From assembly GCA_016715505.1 (NCBI GenBank), contig JADJZY010000003.1:124001-188000 (forward strand): 64,000 nt of DNA, read 5' to 3'. A program made the position numbers and the translations under genes. Shown in pieces: positions 44,948 through 54,378 of the stretch (positions within the stretch are counted from its first letter, which is position 1; each line of letters starts with the position of its first letter). The notes under the pieces are model-generated. The model did no database searches and was not told where the DNA came from. It worked only from the letters and a program-made list of their open reading frames with translations. This stretch comes from Bacteroidota bacterium (lineage in GTDB: Bacteria; Bacteroidota; Bacteroidia; Chitinophagales; Chitinophagaceae).

Positions 44948-46810
44948 ATGCCTATTGAGATTGACCTGATTGAAACGCAAGTAGAAGTTGAAGACCGCAA
45001 CGATCCGGTATTGTTTAACCACCTTACCGTTGTTCAGCGTTTGGCTGATGCCAACACGTTTAGTTACCGGTGGCGATTGCCCGAAGCTGAAGTTTCACTC
45101 GAAACGATGTTGGGTTTTTACAAAGATCATTTAGGTAAACAAGTAACCCTCCAACTGGGACAATTCAGCTTCAAAGGAATAATCAGTTCTATTAATTGTG
45201 TAAATCAGGATTCTGCTGGTGCGGAATTTGAAGTCGTGGGTCAGGGTTTATTCGTTAAACATGATCAGGTGGCCCAATGCCGCTCATTCTATAAAAAGAA
45301 ATTTAAACAAATCGTTGAAACCCTCAATACCCACAGCGAAACCAAACTCAAAGTGGATCCGATCAACGATGATGAATTATTCTACACCGTTCAGTATAAT
45401 CAAACAACCCTGGCCTTTTATAAAATGCTCGCTGCCCGGCAGGGAGAATGGATGTTTTATAATGGGCAAGAGATGATTATCGGGAGTCCCTTGAGTGATA
45501 GCGTGACCCTTAAAAATCGCGAAACGGTGTTTAATATTTCTATCAATGCAGCAGTAGCCCATACCAATATCAATACCATTGGATTTGATCATTTTAAAGG
45601 CGAAAGCGTCAGTAACCAGGCCTCTGCAATGAGTGGAAGCGGTTTTCTGGAAGCAGGCCTCAGTGCAGGAGATAAAGTCTATGGCACCGACCAAAAACCC
45701 GCTTTTGTAAATAATGTTCCCAATCAGGCGAACCTTGAAAAGTATAATCAACTCAAGCAAAAAGCCCGGGCATCCAACTCCGTACAAATCAAAGGAACCA
45801 CGTTTGATTCAACCCTGAAACTGGGGGGCAAAGTAAAAATCCTCAAAGAAAATGGCGATGAACTCGGTGAATTTATCATCATCGAACTCGTACACCATAG
45901 TGTGAATCAATCAGAATATAAAAATCAATTTACGGCCATTCCGGCAGATATAGAAGTCCCTCCTTATACCAATCCGGATATTTTTCCGCCCTGTCATGCA
46001 CAACATGCGATTGTGGTAGATAATGTCGACAAAGATGGACTGGATCGTATTCGCGTACGATTTCCATGGCAAGGTGAATCCGATCATACACCCTGGCTCA
46101 GTTTTACCACCCCTCATGCCGGTAAGGACAAAGGCTTTCGTTTTTTACCCGAAATCGATGATGAAGTGTTGGTCGGTTTTATAGGCGATCATGCCGAAAA
46201 ACCGGTAGTCCTCGGTGCGGTTTATACCGATAAAAATAAATCAGGCGAAGACCACGAAGACAATAGTGTAAAAATCATTGGTTCACGCACCGGACGTCGT
46301 TTGGAGATTCGCGATAAACAAGAGGTCATGGCCGTGCAGGATTTTGATTCGAAAAAAACATTATCTGGTAATGCACTAGTGTTTTGGAATAAGGAATCAA
46401 AACCAAAACTCTATCTCAGTTCACAACAAGACGACGATAACCAAGCGGGCTTATTTCTGGAAAAAGGAGAAACAGGAAAATATTATATCAAAAAAGGAGG
46501 GACCGAAATTCTGATGATTGAAATGGATGGCAATGGCAAAAAAATCACCATAAAATCTGCCGGGGATATAGAAATAAAGGCAGATAAAGACATCAAAATG
46601 GAAGCGACCAATATTACCCTGAAAGCCAAAAGCAATATCAATATTAACGGACAATCCGGTGTTGAAATTACAGGAACCCAGGTGAAAGCAAAAGCAGAAA
46701 TGGCCCTGGAAATGCAAGGCCTGACTGCCAAAGTAAAAGCAGATACTCAACTGGAACTGAGTGGAAGTGCAATGGCTACCCTCAAGGGCGGTATTGTACA
46801 AATTAATTAA
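44948..46810 (+). CDS. vgrG: T6SS spike protein VgrG/TssI
   Basis: This 620-residue protein forms the trimeric spike. The N-terminal gp27-like part (about residues 1-340) includes TVVQRLADANTFSYRWRLPEAE; the gp5-like OB fold (about 350-440) has HAIVVDNVDKDGLDRIRVRFPW and GFRFLPEIDDEVLVGFIGDHAEKPVVLGAVY. A needle-like repeat region follows (about 520-620, GDIEIKADKDIKMEATNITLKAKSN-type repeats, split here by position). No extra effector domain is fused at the C-terminus, so cargo must ride on PAAR or the neighbouring proteins. Confidence 0.95.
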   Translation: MPIEIDLIETQVEVEDRNDPVLFNHLTVVQRLADANTFSYRWRLPEAEVSLETMLGFYKDHLGKQVTLQLGQFSFKGIISSINCVNQDSAGAEFEVVGQGLFVKHDQVAQCRSFYKKKFKQIVETLNTHSETKLKVDPINDDELFYTVQYNQTTLAFYKMLAARQGEWMFYNGQEMIIGSPLSDSVTLKNRETVFNISINAAVAHTNINTIGFDHFKGESVSNQASAMSGSGFLEAGLSAGDKVYGTDQKPAFVNNVPNQANLEKYNQLKQKARASNSVQIKGTTFDSTLKLGGKVKILKENGDELGEFIIIELVHHSVNQSEYKNQFTAIPADIEVPPYTNPDIFPPCHAQHAIVVDNVDKDGLDRIRVRFPWQGESDHTPWLSFTTPHAGKDKGFRFLPEIDDEVLVGFIGDHAEKPVVLGAVYTDKNKSGEDHEDNSVKIIGSRTGRRLEIRDKQEVMAVQDFDSKKTLSGNALVFWNKESKPKLYLSSQQDDDNQAGLFLEKGETGKYYIKKGGTEILMIEMDGNGKKITIKSAGDIEIKADKDIKMEATNITLKAKSNININGQSGVEITGTQVKAKAEMALEMQGLTAKVKADTQLELSGSAMATLKGGIVQIN

Positions 46811-46875
46811 ACAGTAAAATATTAAGACCGTTCAATATTGAATCGGCAGACTTAAAAAAATATCAACCATCACGA

Positions 46876-47445
46876 ATGGTTTACATCATATACGATACCG
46901 CACTGAATGGGCAATACACCCTCCTTCAACTTCAGGAATCTTATCCTGTCAATGATTCTTTATTTGCCGGTAGCCGTGATGAAGCATTAACAGATGTAGC
47001 TCCTTATGTGATTCGTATTGATGCCGATTTTAAAACCAAATTACAGGGTCCACTCATCTCATTGCAACAACTCATATTTGTTGAAACAGAGGATTCTTTA
47101 ACACAAGTCATTCAACATTTTCAGCCCTTCATTTACAAAAAACGAGAAGACAAAGAATATTTTTTTCGCTTCTGGGATGCACGGGTTTTGTCAAAATTTT
47201 TATCCAATGAATCGCTACTCAACCCCGAACGCTTTTTCGGTGCAAGCAAAGCCTTTCTGATTGAAGATGCCGAAGACCTGTTGCGCTTTGAGCTAAACCG
47301 AAAGAACAAGTTTTTTGTCACCCGTATTCCTGCCGGAAGTTTTTTTGACCAAATTCAGTCTGGACCTAATCATCCTGAACAGAATACAGAAAGCCCCAAG
47401 GCCGAACAACCGGCAAAACCAAAACGAAGATTTTTTGTAGAATAA
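46876..47445 (+). CDS. DUF4123 adaptor protein (Tap/TEC-like)
   Basis: This 189-residue protein has the DUF4123 pattern: a start with YIIYDTALNGQYTLLQLQ, a middle segment VAPYVIRIDAD, and FRFWDARVLSKFLSNES, the conserved (R/W)DxRV motif. DUF4123 proteins load effectors onto VgrG or PAAR and usually lie next to both, as here. A flexible tail ends PKPKRRFFVE-like. Its cargo should be a nearby protein, probably the 640-residue one at 48.1 kb (inference). Confidence 0.85.
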   Translation: MVYIIYDTALNGQYTLLQLQESYPVNDSLFAGSRDEALTDVAPYVIRIDADFKTKLQGPLISLQQLIFVETEDSLTQVIQHFQPFIYKKREDKEYFFRFWDARVLSKFLSNESLLNPERFFGASKAFLIEDAEDLLRFELNRKNKFFVTRIPAGSFFDQIQSGPNHPEQNTESPKAEQPAKPKRRFFVE

Positions 47446-47457
47446 AACACCATCACT

Positions 47458-48084
47458 ATGGGAAAACCAGCAGCACGACTCACCGACTTTCATATGTGCC
47501 CGATGCAAACACCGGGTACTCCGCCTATACCTCATGTGGGAGGCCCTATCATGAGTCCGGGTGCGCCTACCGTTTTAATAGGTGGACTACCTGCCGCAAC
47601 GGTGGGTGATATGTGCACTTGTGTGGGTCCGCCGGATACCATTTTACCCAATGGATGTATGGTGTTAATATGCGGAAAACCAGCTGCGCGTATGGGTGAT
47701 TCAACGGCGCATGGCGGAAAAATCATGATGGGTTGTATGACCGTTCTGATTGGAGAGTCAGGCGGTGGGGGCGGTGGTGGTGGCGCTTCGGGCGGTGCTA
47801 ACACCAATGCAGGCGCCGGATCTGCAGCGGGTCAGGCCAATCATCAGGCATTGAAAAAGGCCGCGGAAAATGGAGAAGAAGAAACACCGCGTACCGATAA
47901 AAACGATTTTAAAGCCCAGTTTGAATTGCTGGATGAAGCCGGAAAGGGGGTGAAAGATGTTGAATACGAAATCACCACCTCCGACGGACAAACCCATAAG
48001 GGTAAAACAGACGCTTCCGGCAAAACCGAAAATTTATCCGGATACACCACAGCAGATTGCAGATGTATTTTTAAACAGTCGTAA
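47458..48084 (+). CDS. PAAR-domain spike tip with C-terminal Ig-like extension
   Basis: This 208-residue protein has an N-terminal PAAR domain (about residues 1-100) with GKPAARLTDFHMCPM, GGPIMSPGAPTVLIGGLPAA and GDSTAHGGKI; Cys and His residues suit the zinc-bound tip. A Gly/Ala linker (102-135) leads to an Ig-like segment (about 148-200, FELLDEAGKGVKDVEYEI, TDASGKTENL) often found on VgrG and PAAR proteins as an adaptor for toxins. No catalytic domain is attached. It lies 8 bases before the next gene. Confidence 0.9.
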   Translation: MGKPAARLTDFHMCPMQTPGTPPIPHVGGPIMSPGAPTVLIGGLPAATVGDMCTCVGPPDTILPNGCMVLICGKPAARMGDSTAHGGKIMMGCMTVLIGESGGGGGGGGASGGANTNAGAGSAAGQANHQALKKAAENGEEETPRTDKNDFKAQFELLDEAGKGVKDVEYEITTSDGQTHKGKTDASGKTENLSGYTTADCRCIFKQS

Positions 48085-48092
48085 TAAGAATC

Positions 48093-50015
48093 ATGGAACC
48101 ACAAACTCAACAAACCTTCGAATGGAAAGATGTCCGCCAACTGGTGGTCCTCATTCGATATAAACCGGCAGCAGCCGGGGGGTATGATATGGGTGGTGCC
48201 ACTTCCATGCTCAGTTCCATTACCGATAAAGTAGATGCGGTAACCGGTGCCATAGAAGATGTGATGTCGAATATTCCGGGTTTGGATATGTTTGTGAAAG
48301 AAGAAAAAAACAACCCATTCCCTGCCGATGAAGCCTATACATTTTACGACGATTATTCAGTCTGGGATCAGCAACTCAGTTCGATTAAAGATAATTTGAA
48401 AGAACTTCATGAAGAGAGTAAGGTCGAGCTATTTGAATTTAGCGATCAAAGTATAGAATCCGCCAAAGCGGAAGGCGAAAAACTTTTTGGTAAAGTAGAA
48501 GGATGGATTGCTGATTGGAAAAAATACACGGTTTGGATACACCTGATTGGAATCGGACAGAGTAGTGGCATCATTGGTGTATGCTCTCAAAAAATGGCCG
48601 GCAGTGAAAAATTTAAACAGGAAAAATGGGTACTCAAATCGGCCATCCATTATGCTTCGGGCCTCATCGGTAAAGAATATCAACTCAATCAGGCAGCGTT
48701 TAAAAAGGAAGGCAAACAAATTGCTTTCAGCAGTGCGTATGATTTAACTGCTCAGGCCTTGCATTATTTTGACCAAAGCGACGCCCTGATTCAACTCATT
48801 AAAGACAGCAATAAAAATACTTTGTCGCTGGCCACCGGAAAAGTGAAACTGCGCATCATCAAAGCGATGTCCATCATCCTCAGTGGTCTTAATATCAGCG
48901 CCAATGATACCAGCCAGTTGGATAAGTTTTCACAAATCAAAGATGAACTGGTGGGCTTGGTGAAAGACATGATTGATTTTGTCAAAACCCTGATTGATGA
49001 AGGAACCTCATATATCAAACTGCCTGACTTGCCTGATTTCGGACAGCTGAGTAATGGCTTTGACGGAATTGCCGATCAGGTAAAAAAAGAATTTGATGAT
49101 TTTTTAAATAAAGAAGATCCTGCTAAACCGGAAGAAGATGGATTATTGGTGAAACTCAAAAAGGGCGCCGAAAATACCAACCTATCGGTAGGGCCTTCGG
49201 ATCTCGCCAGGGTTTTAAATTGTTTGTGTCCATTATTTGATCAGATTACAAAGTCCTTATCTGTTTTAAAAGTTGGAGCTAAAGATGCTGAACAAATCGC
49301 ATTGCAGGTGATTGACAAAGCGGGTATCAAAAAGATTTTTAATGCCGATAAAATGAGTCCTGCCACGATCATCACCGACCTTCCTTATGTACAGGCCATG
49401 CAGGAAGCTGCCAAACAGGGTAATCCGGATACGGCGAGTGCATTGGTCCAAAAAGTACAAGGCTTACTCAAAAAGGCGAGTGCGAAAACCCAGGATATTC
49501 AACAAATGAGTAGCGCCGAAAAAATGATGGTTGCTGAAGCCATTACTAGTATGACCATTCCGATGCTGCCCTCTAAAATTGGATTTTACAAAAAACTCCT
49601 TGAAGTGATTCCTTTTAACCTCGCCGAACTCACACAAGATTATACCATGGGTAAGTTGGGCGGCATGGCCTCAGAACAAACTTCTAAAATAGGAATCAGC
49701 TTTCCGGATAAACTGACCGCTTCAATGGCAGCAGCAGATGCCGAAGTCAAGCGGATTAAAATGTATTTTGATAAAAATGCTTTTAGTTTGGCCGAGAACC
49801 GCAACAGCATGTATCTCATTTATAATGCACATAACCTCACCTTAAAACAAGTACATGGAGAATTAAAAAAATGTATCGATACACAAACCGGTTACATGTC
49901 GTGGATGTATCACAAAGGATACGATTATACCGGAACCTATGAATATGTGCAAGGTGCACAACCCGTGAAAGAAAATGCCATTCCTGTTAACGAAATAGAA
50001 CCCACCACTGCTTAA
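48093..50015 (+). CDS. Unknown T6SS-linked protein with degenerate alpha/beta-hydrolase-like region; candidate effector
   Basis: This 640-residue protein has no signal peptide. Residues about 105-175 resemble the nucleophile-elbow region of lipase-like hydrolases: a lead helix (SAKAEGEKLFGKVEGWIADW), strand YTVWIHLIGIG, then GQSSG (155-159) followed by a helix. In the usual LIGHSxGG pattern the nucleophile position is Gly155; the alternative GxSxG reading uses Ser157. The rest (about 240-600) is mainly helical. I cannot name it. It sits between PAAR and clpV with DUF4123 upstream, an effector-type place. Confidence 0.6.
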   Translation: MEPQTQQTFEWKDVRQLVVLIRYKPAAAGGYDMGGATSMLSSITDKVDAVTGAIEDVMSNIPGLDMFVKEEKNNPFPADEAYTFYDDYSVWDQQLSSIKDNLKELHEESKVELFEFSDQSIESAKAEGEKLFGKVEGWIADWKKYTVWIHLIGIGQSSGIIGVCSQKMAGSEKFKQEKWVLKSAIHYASGLIGKEYQLNQAAFKKEGKQIAFSSAYDLTAQALHYFDQSDALIQLIKDSNKNTLSLATGKVKLRIIKAMSIILSGLNISANDTSQLDKFSQIKDELVGLVKDMIDFVKTLIDEGTSYIKLPDLPDFGQLSNGFDGIADQVKKEFDDFLNKEDPAKPEEDGLLVKLKKGAENTNLSVGPSDLARVLNCLCPLFDQITKSLSVLKVGAKDAEQIALQVIDKAGIKKIFNADKMSPATIITDLPYVQAMQEAAKQGNPDTASALVQKVQGLLKKASAKTQDIQQMSSAEKMMVAEAITSMTIPMLPSKIGFYKKLLEVIPFNLAELTQDYTMGKLGGMASEQTSKIGISFPDKLTASMAAADAEVKRIKMYFDKNAFSLAENRNSMYLIYNAHNLTLKQVHGELKKCIDTQTGYMSWMYHKGYDYTGTYEYVQGAQPVKENAIPVNEIEPTTA

Positions 50016-50017
50016 TT

Positions 50018-50815
50018 ATGCCATCTCCCGTTTTTCTAGCTTATGATGTGGGTGAAACTTTCTCCTCAATCAATACCCTGACACTCGGTGCCGGTATTGC
50101 CTGGGGAACTTGTACACTGGCATATCGAACGATTGATTTCAGTCGGGAGCGATTGGATGAAACGGGCTGGTTCGTAAATACCCCTACCGATCGGGATGTT
50201 TATGATCAATATTGTCGACTCAGCCGACCTTTGCAGGAACAATTACATCTACCCCGACAAACAATCACGAAATCGGTGCGTGGAGTGAGTGTAGGTTTTT
50301 CGGCCGGAGGTGTACTGGATATTTTTGATAATTTACCGATCCGAAGTATCTGGGATTTTACCGAAGAAACGATCGAACAAGCTATTCAGGCTTCGAATCG
50401 CCGAATTGCTCAAGAAATTGTCAATAATACAGTTGGCATCGGAAGCAATGCCGGGGGACTAACGGTAGGAACAGCCGGTGGATTTAATCAAATGTTTGAT
50501 GCCGGCGTATTTTATGGGATGAATGGGCATGATATGTTTTCGCTCACACCGGAATTAATCAATTCATACGATTTTTGTCTGGTACAAATCGGTGTGGGTG
50601 CCGGTGTTTCAGCCTCCTGTAATTTTGTATTTCTTGGAGACTTCCGCGACTTTTCTCATTATATATCCTTGGATCGCGAAATTTATGAAAGGATCATAGG
50701 AGTCGGAGAGTATATTTATGATGTGATAAACAGGGCCCATGCTTTTGTACTGATCGGTGAAGCACAGGCGGGTGTCATTCTTCCCGGAGGTTCTATAAAT
50801 ATCGTCGCTACTTAA
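50018..50815 (+). CDS. Unknown protein paired with the 640-residue T6SS-linked protein
   Basis: This 265-residue protein starts 2 bases after the stop of the upstream gene. It has alternating Gly/Ala/Val-rich stretches: VGFSAGGVLDI, VGIGSNAGGLTVGTAGGFN and QIGVGAGVSASCNFVFLGDFRDF, with no clear signal peptide. I do not recognise a family. Its tight coupling to a candidate effector suggests an immunity protein, chaperone or second effector, but the Gly-rich strands could equally be part of a barrel or pore. Clp starts 17 bases later. Confidence 0.55.
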   Translation: MPSPVFLAYDVGETFSSINTLTLGAGIAWGTCTLAYRTIDFSRERLDETGWFVNTPTDRDVYDQYCRLSRPLQEQLHLPRQTITKSVRGVSVGFSAGGVLDIFDNLPIRSIWDFTEETIEQAIQASNRRIAQEIVNNTVGIGSNAGGLTVGTAGGFNQMFDAGVFYGMNGHDMFSLTPELINSYDFCLVQIGVGAGVSASCNFVFLGDFRDFSHYISLDREIYERIIGVGEYIYDVINRAHAFVLIGEAQAGVILPGGSINIVAT

Positions 50816-50832
50816 AAAATAAAAAAAATAAG

Positions 50833-53292
50833 ATGTCAAAAATTAATTTATATACCTTTTCAGAACAAGCCAAACAGGCCTTACATATTGCCTCACGTAT
50901 AGCGGCCGAAAATATGCATGAAACTTTCGGACCAGGCCATTTACTAAAAGCGTTATTACACAAAGACCTCCCGATGATGAAATTTCTGGAGTCGAAAGGT
51001 GTAGATGTTTACTACCTGGAAGAATGGGCCGAAATTCGAATTGAAAGTTACCCGCGCAGCGGTAAACCAGTTTCGGAACCGGAGGAGGATGAACAATGCT
51101 GGCCGGTATTCAAAGAAGCCGAACACTTACATATTAAGTTATCATACCATGCCGTTGAAGCCGAATGTTTATTACTGGCTTTGGCTACGCCGGGTGTTGC
51201 GTTTAGCTACGAACAACTGAAAACCTTCCCGCTTTCCTCTGCACAAGCCTTGGGTTGGTACGAAAAAGGACAAACGCAAACCCAATCAAATTCAGATCAA
51301 CCCAAACCGGCTACATTGGGAAAAGCAGCATCGGATGCAGTAGGAAAATATTGTATTGATAAAATGGCCATGGCCAGCAGCGGACAATTAAGCGCCGTGA
51401 TCGGGCGGGATAAAGAAATCAGACAGATGTGTGAAATCATCAGTCGAAAAAACAAAAGCAATGTGATGTTGGTTGGAGATGCCGGTGTGGGTAAAACGGC
51501 TTTGCTCGATGGATTTGCAATGGCCGTGAGCGAAGGCAAGGTTCCAGCCCATTTACATCAAATGGCGATTTACGAATTGGATTTTGGAGCACTTACCGCC
51601 GGAGCATCTTATAAAGGTGAAATAGAAGATCGTTTACGCAAAGTCATCAAAGAATTGGATCAGGTGGAAAAACCGGTGCTCTTTATTGATGAAATTCATC
51701 AGCTCATTGATAAAAACGGAAGCGGTGGAGCAAGTTCGATTTTAAAAGCCGAACTCGCCAAAGGCATACTCACCGTAGTAGGCACCACAACCACCGATGA
51801 ATACAGGAAAAGCATTGAAAAGGATGAAACATTTAGTCGCAGGTTTGAGACCGTAAAAATTGAAGAACCCGATGCCGGACTCGCAGAAAAGATGCTGCGC
51901 AATCAGGCTGAACTTTTACAAAAACATCATCAACTGCAAATTGATGAAATCGTATTTACGGAAACCATTCGATTGGCGAAATGATTTATTAAAGAACGTA
52001 AACTCCCTGATTCAGCGCTCGATTTGCTGGATCGTGCGATGGCGGTTACCCGTATGTCGGTGGATACTTCATTACAGGATATTGAAGAATTGATTCAAAA
52101 ACTGGAAATACAAAAGCAGCAGCCAGATGCAGAAGAATTAAAATGGATTTACCATGCTTCACAATCCGGATTGAGCCCGGTGCTTTTGGGCATGCACAAT
52201 GAAGAACAGGAGTTTAATAAAATTTCGGAAAGTGCAGCCATGTATGACTATTTACATCGACTCTTTGAAGGACTAAAAGCAGCAGCATCGGCCGAAAAAA
52301 AATCATTAGACGACAACGACCTTCGTGCAGTAGTGGCCAATGTAACGGGCATTCCCATAGGTAAAATACAAACCAAGGAGCAGCAGCGTTTACAAAACAT
52401 GGAGAACCATCTCATGCAACGGGTGATTGGTCAGGACCATGCTTTAAAAACGGTTGCAGATGCTATTCTGGAATCGCGCAGTGGCTTAAACAAAGCAGGA
52501 CAACCCATTGCCTCTTTCTTCTTTTTGGGACCTACCGGTACAGGTAAAACTGAGTTGGCGAAATCATTGGCAGAGTTTTTATTTCAGGATGAGAATTCAA
52601 TCATCCGATTCGATATGTCTGAATTTAAAGAAGAACATTCAGCAGCTTTGTTATATGGCGCCCCTCCCGGATATGTGGGGTATGAAGAAGGTGGCATGCT
52701 GGTGAATAAAATACGCCAACAGCCTTATGCCATTGTTTTATTTGATGAGATAGAAAAAGCCCATCCATCGGTATTTGATATTTTTCTGCAAATACTGGAT
52801 GAAGGTAAAATGCACGACCGGCTTGGTAAGGAAGGTGATTTTTCGAATGCCGTTATTCTTTTTACTTCCAACATTGGCGCTGAACATATCATCAAGAGTT
52901 TTGGAGATGGCATCATCCCCAAAAGCGAGGATATGATGGAAATTATGAGTAATTATTTCCGACCGGAATTTTTGGCCCGCGTTACTGAAATCATTCCGTT
53001 TGCGCCGGTGAGCAAAGAGAACGTTGAGAAAATATTTAATATCCATTTAAAACCATTGATCAAACAACTGGAACAAAAAAATATCACCCTGAGAGTGAGT
53101 GAGGCCGCAACAACACACCTCGCTAATCTGGGTTTCACACCCCGATATGGTGTTCGACCACTCAAAGGAGTCATCCGAACACAATTACGCAAACCCCTGA
53201 GCCGCATGATTATTAGTGAGACACTTTTACCGGGTCAGGAAGTTGAAGTAGATGTAAATGCCGAAGGCGCAATTCAGTGGAATGTACGCTAA
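50833..53292 (+). pseudogene. clpV: T6SS ClpV/TssH ATPase interrupted by an in-frame TGA
   Basis: The full frame has 819 codons, the length of ClpV/TssH, which disassembles contracted sheaths. It has a Clp N-domain (about residues 5-140), AAA1 with Walker A GDAGVGKTA near 215 and Walker B LFIDEIH, and AAA2 with GPTGTGKTE near 566 and LFDEIEKAH. At 51982-51984 a TGA falls at codon 384, in RLAK-*-FIKERKLPDSALDLLD, where family members have an ordinary residue. The rest of the frame is intact. It could be a point mutation, a sequencing error or readthrough; other genes in the window stop at TGA, so the code is standard. Confidence 0.85.
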
Positions 53293-53377
53293 GGCCCATT
53301 GGCTTGGGAGATAGAATAAAAACAAGTATGTTTGTATAGCAATCAAGAACCATTATTAACTTAAATAAAAAACAATT

Positions 53378-53824
53378 ATGCAAGAGTACGGAATCGGCGG
53401 TAATGAGGTGAAAACAGATGCCAGTGAGGCGTTTGCCGACATACCCCAAAACAGAACCCTGATGGCAGAGAAGCTCACAAAAGATGCCCCTGTCAAACCG
53501 GAAATCGTTCATGACCTACAAACCATCGAACAGATTTTCGCTCATTTTAAACCCAATATCGATATTGATTTCGAGGATGCCGACGGTGTGACCCGAAAGG
53601 AGAATTTGAAATTTGGAAACCTTGGTGATTTTGGCACTAAAGGCATTACTTCACAAAGTGAGTTTCTGCAAGACAATGCTTCGCAAAAAGAAGAGTATTA
53701 TAAAATCATCAAACAACTCAAATCCAATAAAATTTTAAAAACGGCTTTGTCTGATCCGGATGCGAAAGCGTCCTTGTTGGATGCTTTGGCTTCGATGATT
53801 GAGGAATTGAAAAAAAATAAATAA
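53378..53824 (+). CDS. tssB: T6SS contractile sheath small subunit TssB
   Basis: This 148-residue protein is the small sheath subunit (VipA/IglA family). It has the T6SSiii N-terminus (QEYGIGGNEVKTDASEAFADIPQNRTLMAEKL), then IDIDFEDADGVTRKENLKF and a helical C-terminus (LDALASMIEELKKNK). It assembles with TssC around the Hcp tube. The usual tssB-tssC pair is separated here by an Hcp-like gene. Confidence 0.92.
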   Translation: MQEYGIGGNEVKTDASEAFADIPQNRTLMAEKLTKDAPVKPEIVHDLQTIEQIFAHFKPNIDIDFEDADGVTRKENLKFGNLGDFGTKGITSQSEFLQDNASQKEEYYKIIKQLKSNKILKTALSDPDAKASLLDALASMIEELKKNK

Positions 53825-53848
53825 CAGCCAGTCATAACCCAATAACCT

Positions 53849-54343
53849 ATGCCACATCGAGCCACCCTAGCCCTGGATTCACTTCCCCTCAAGGAATTGA
53901 TTCATTGCGAATTACGTTTTCATGTACCCATGAATGCCCATAACCGGCCCATTGGAAGACCCCGGCCTGACTTAATTGATATTGTTGTTTCATCTGATTC
54001 GGATGCAGATTTTGCAAGAGCTTTGTATTTCTGGTGCGAACTTCGTCAACAAAAAAGTGGAGAAATTACTTTTTACCGACAGGACAATGCAGCGGCCCTG
54101 AAAACCTTAACTTTTGCCGGGGCTTATTGTGTGAAGTACCATGAAGTGTTTGATGCCATCGGTACCGAAACCATGAAAATACATATATCGATTTCATCTG
54201 CCCACACTTACATGTATGATGGGGATGGATTCAGCAGCGAATGGGCCGGCACCGCAGCAAGTGAAAGCGGTGGTTCAGGTTCCTCCTCCTCCTCCTCCTC
54301 CTCGTCCGGCAGCGGAGAAGTTAGCAGTTTTAATGCCTCTTAA
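53849..54343 (+). CDS. Hcp-like protein with Ser-rich tail, between tssB and tssC
   Basis: This 164-residue protein has an Hcp-type body: LPLKELIHCELRFHVPMNAHNRPIGRPRPDL, KSGEITFYRQDNAAALKTLTF and AYCVKYHEVFDAIGTETMKIHISISS. It is much more divergent than the three tandem TssD proteins. A Gly/Ser tail (about 133-164) is encoded by TCC repeats. It could be a specialised ring at the base or tip of the tube, or a cargo carrier. Its position between the sheath genes is unusual. Confidence 0.8.
   Translation: MPHRATLALDSLPLKELIHCELRFHVPMNAHNRPIGRPRPDLIDIVVSSDSDADFARALYFWCELRQQKSGEITFYRQDNAAALKTLTFAGAYCVKYHEVFDAIGTETMKIHISISSAHTYMYDGDGFSSEWAGTAASESGGSGSSSSSSSSSGSGEVSSFNAS
54281..54304 (+). repeat. 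TCC trinucleotide repeat in the Hcp-like gene
   Basis: About seven TCC units encode consecutive Ser. Gain or loss of units keeps the frame and would only change tail length. Confidence 0.75.
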
Positions 54344-54378
54344 CCCACCCTATTCAAAAACAAAAAAAATAGTATACA

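Noticed and set aside
51982..51984. TGA read as an amino acid (recoded genetic code or selenocysteine)
   Set aside because: Other genes, such as the DUF2851 gene, end at TGA, no selenocysteine hairpin is apparent, and family members have an ordinary residue here.
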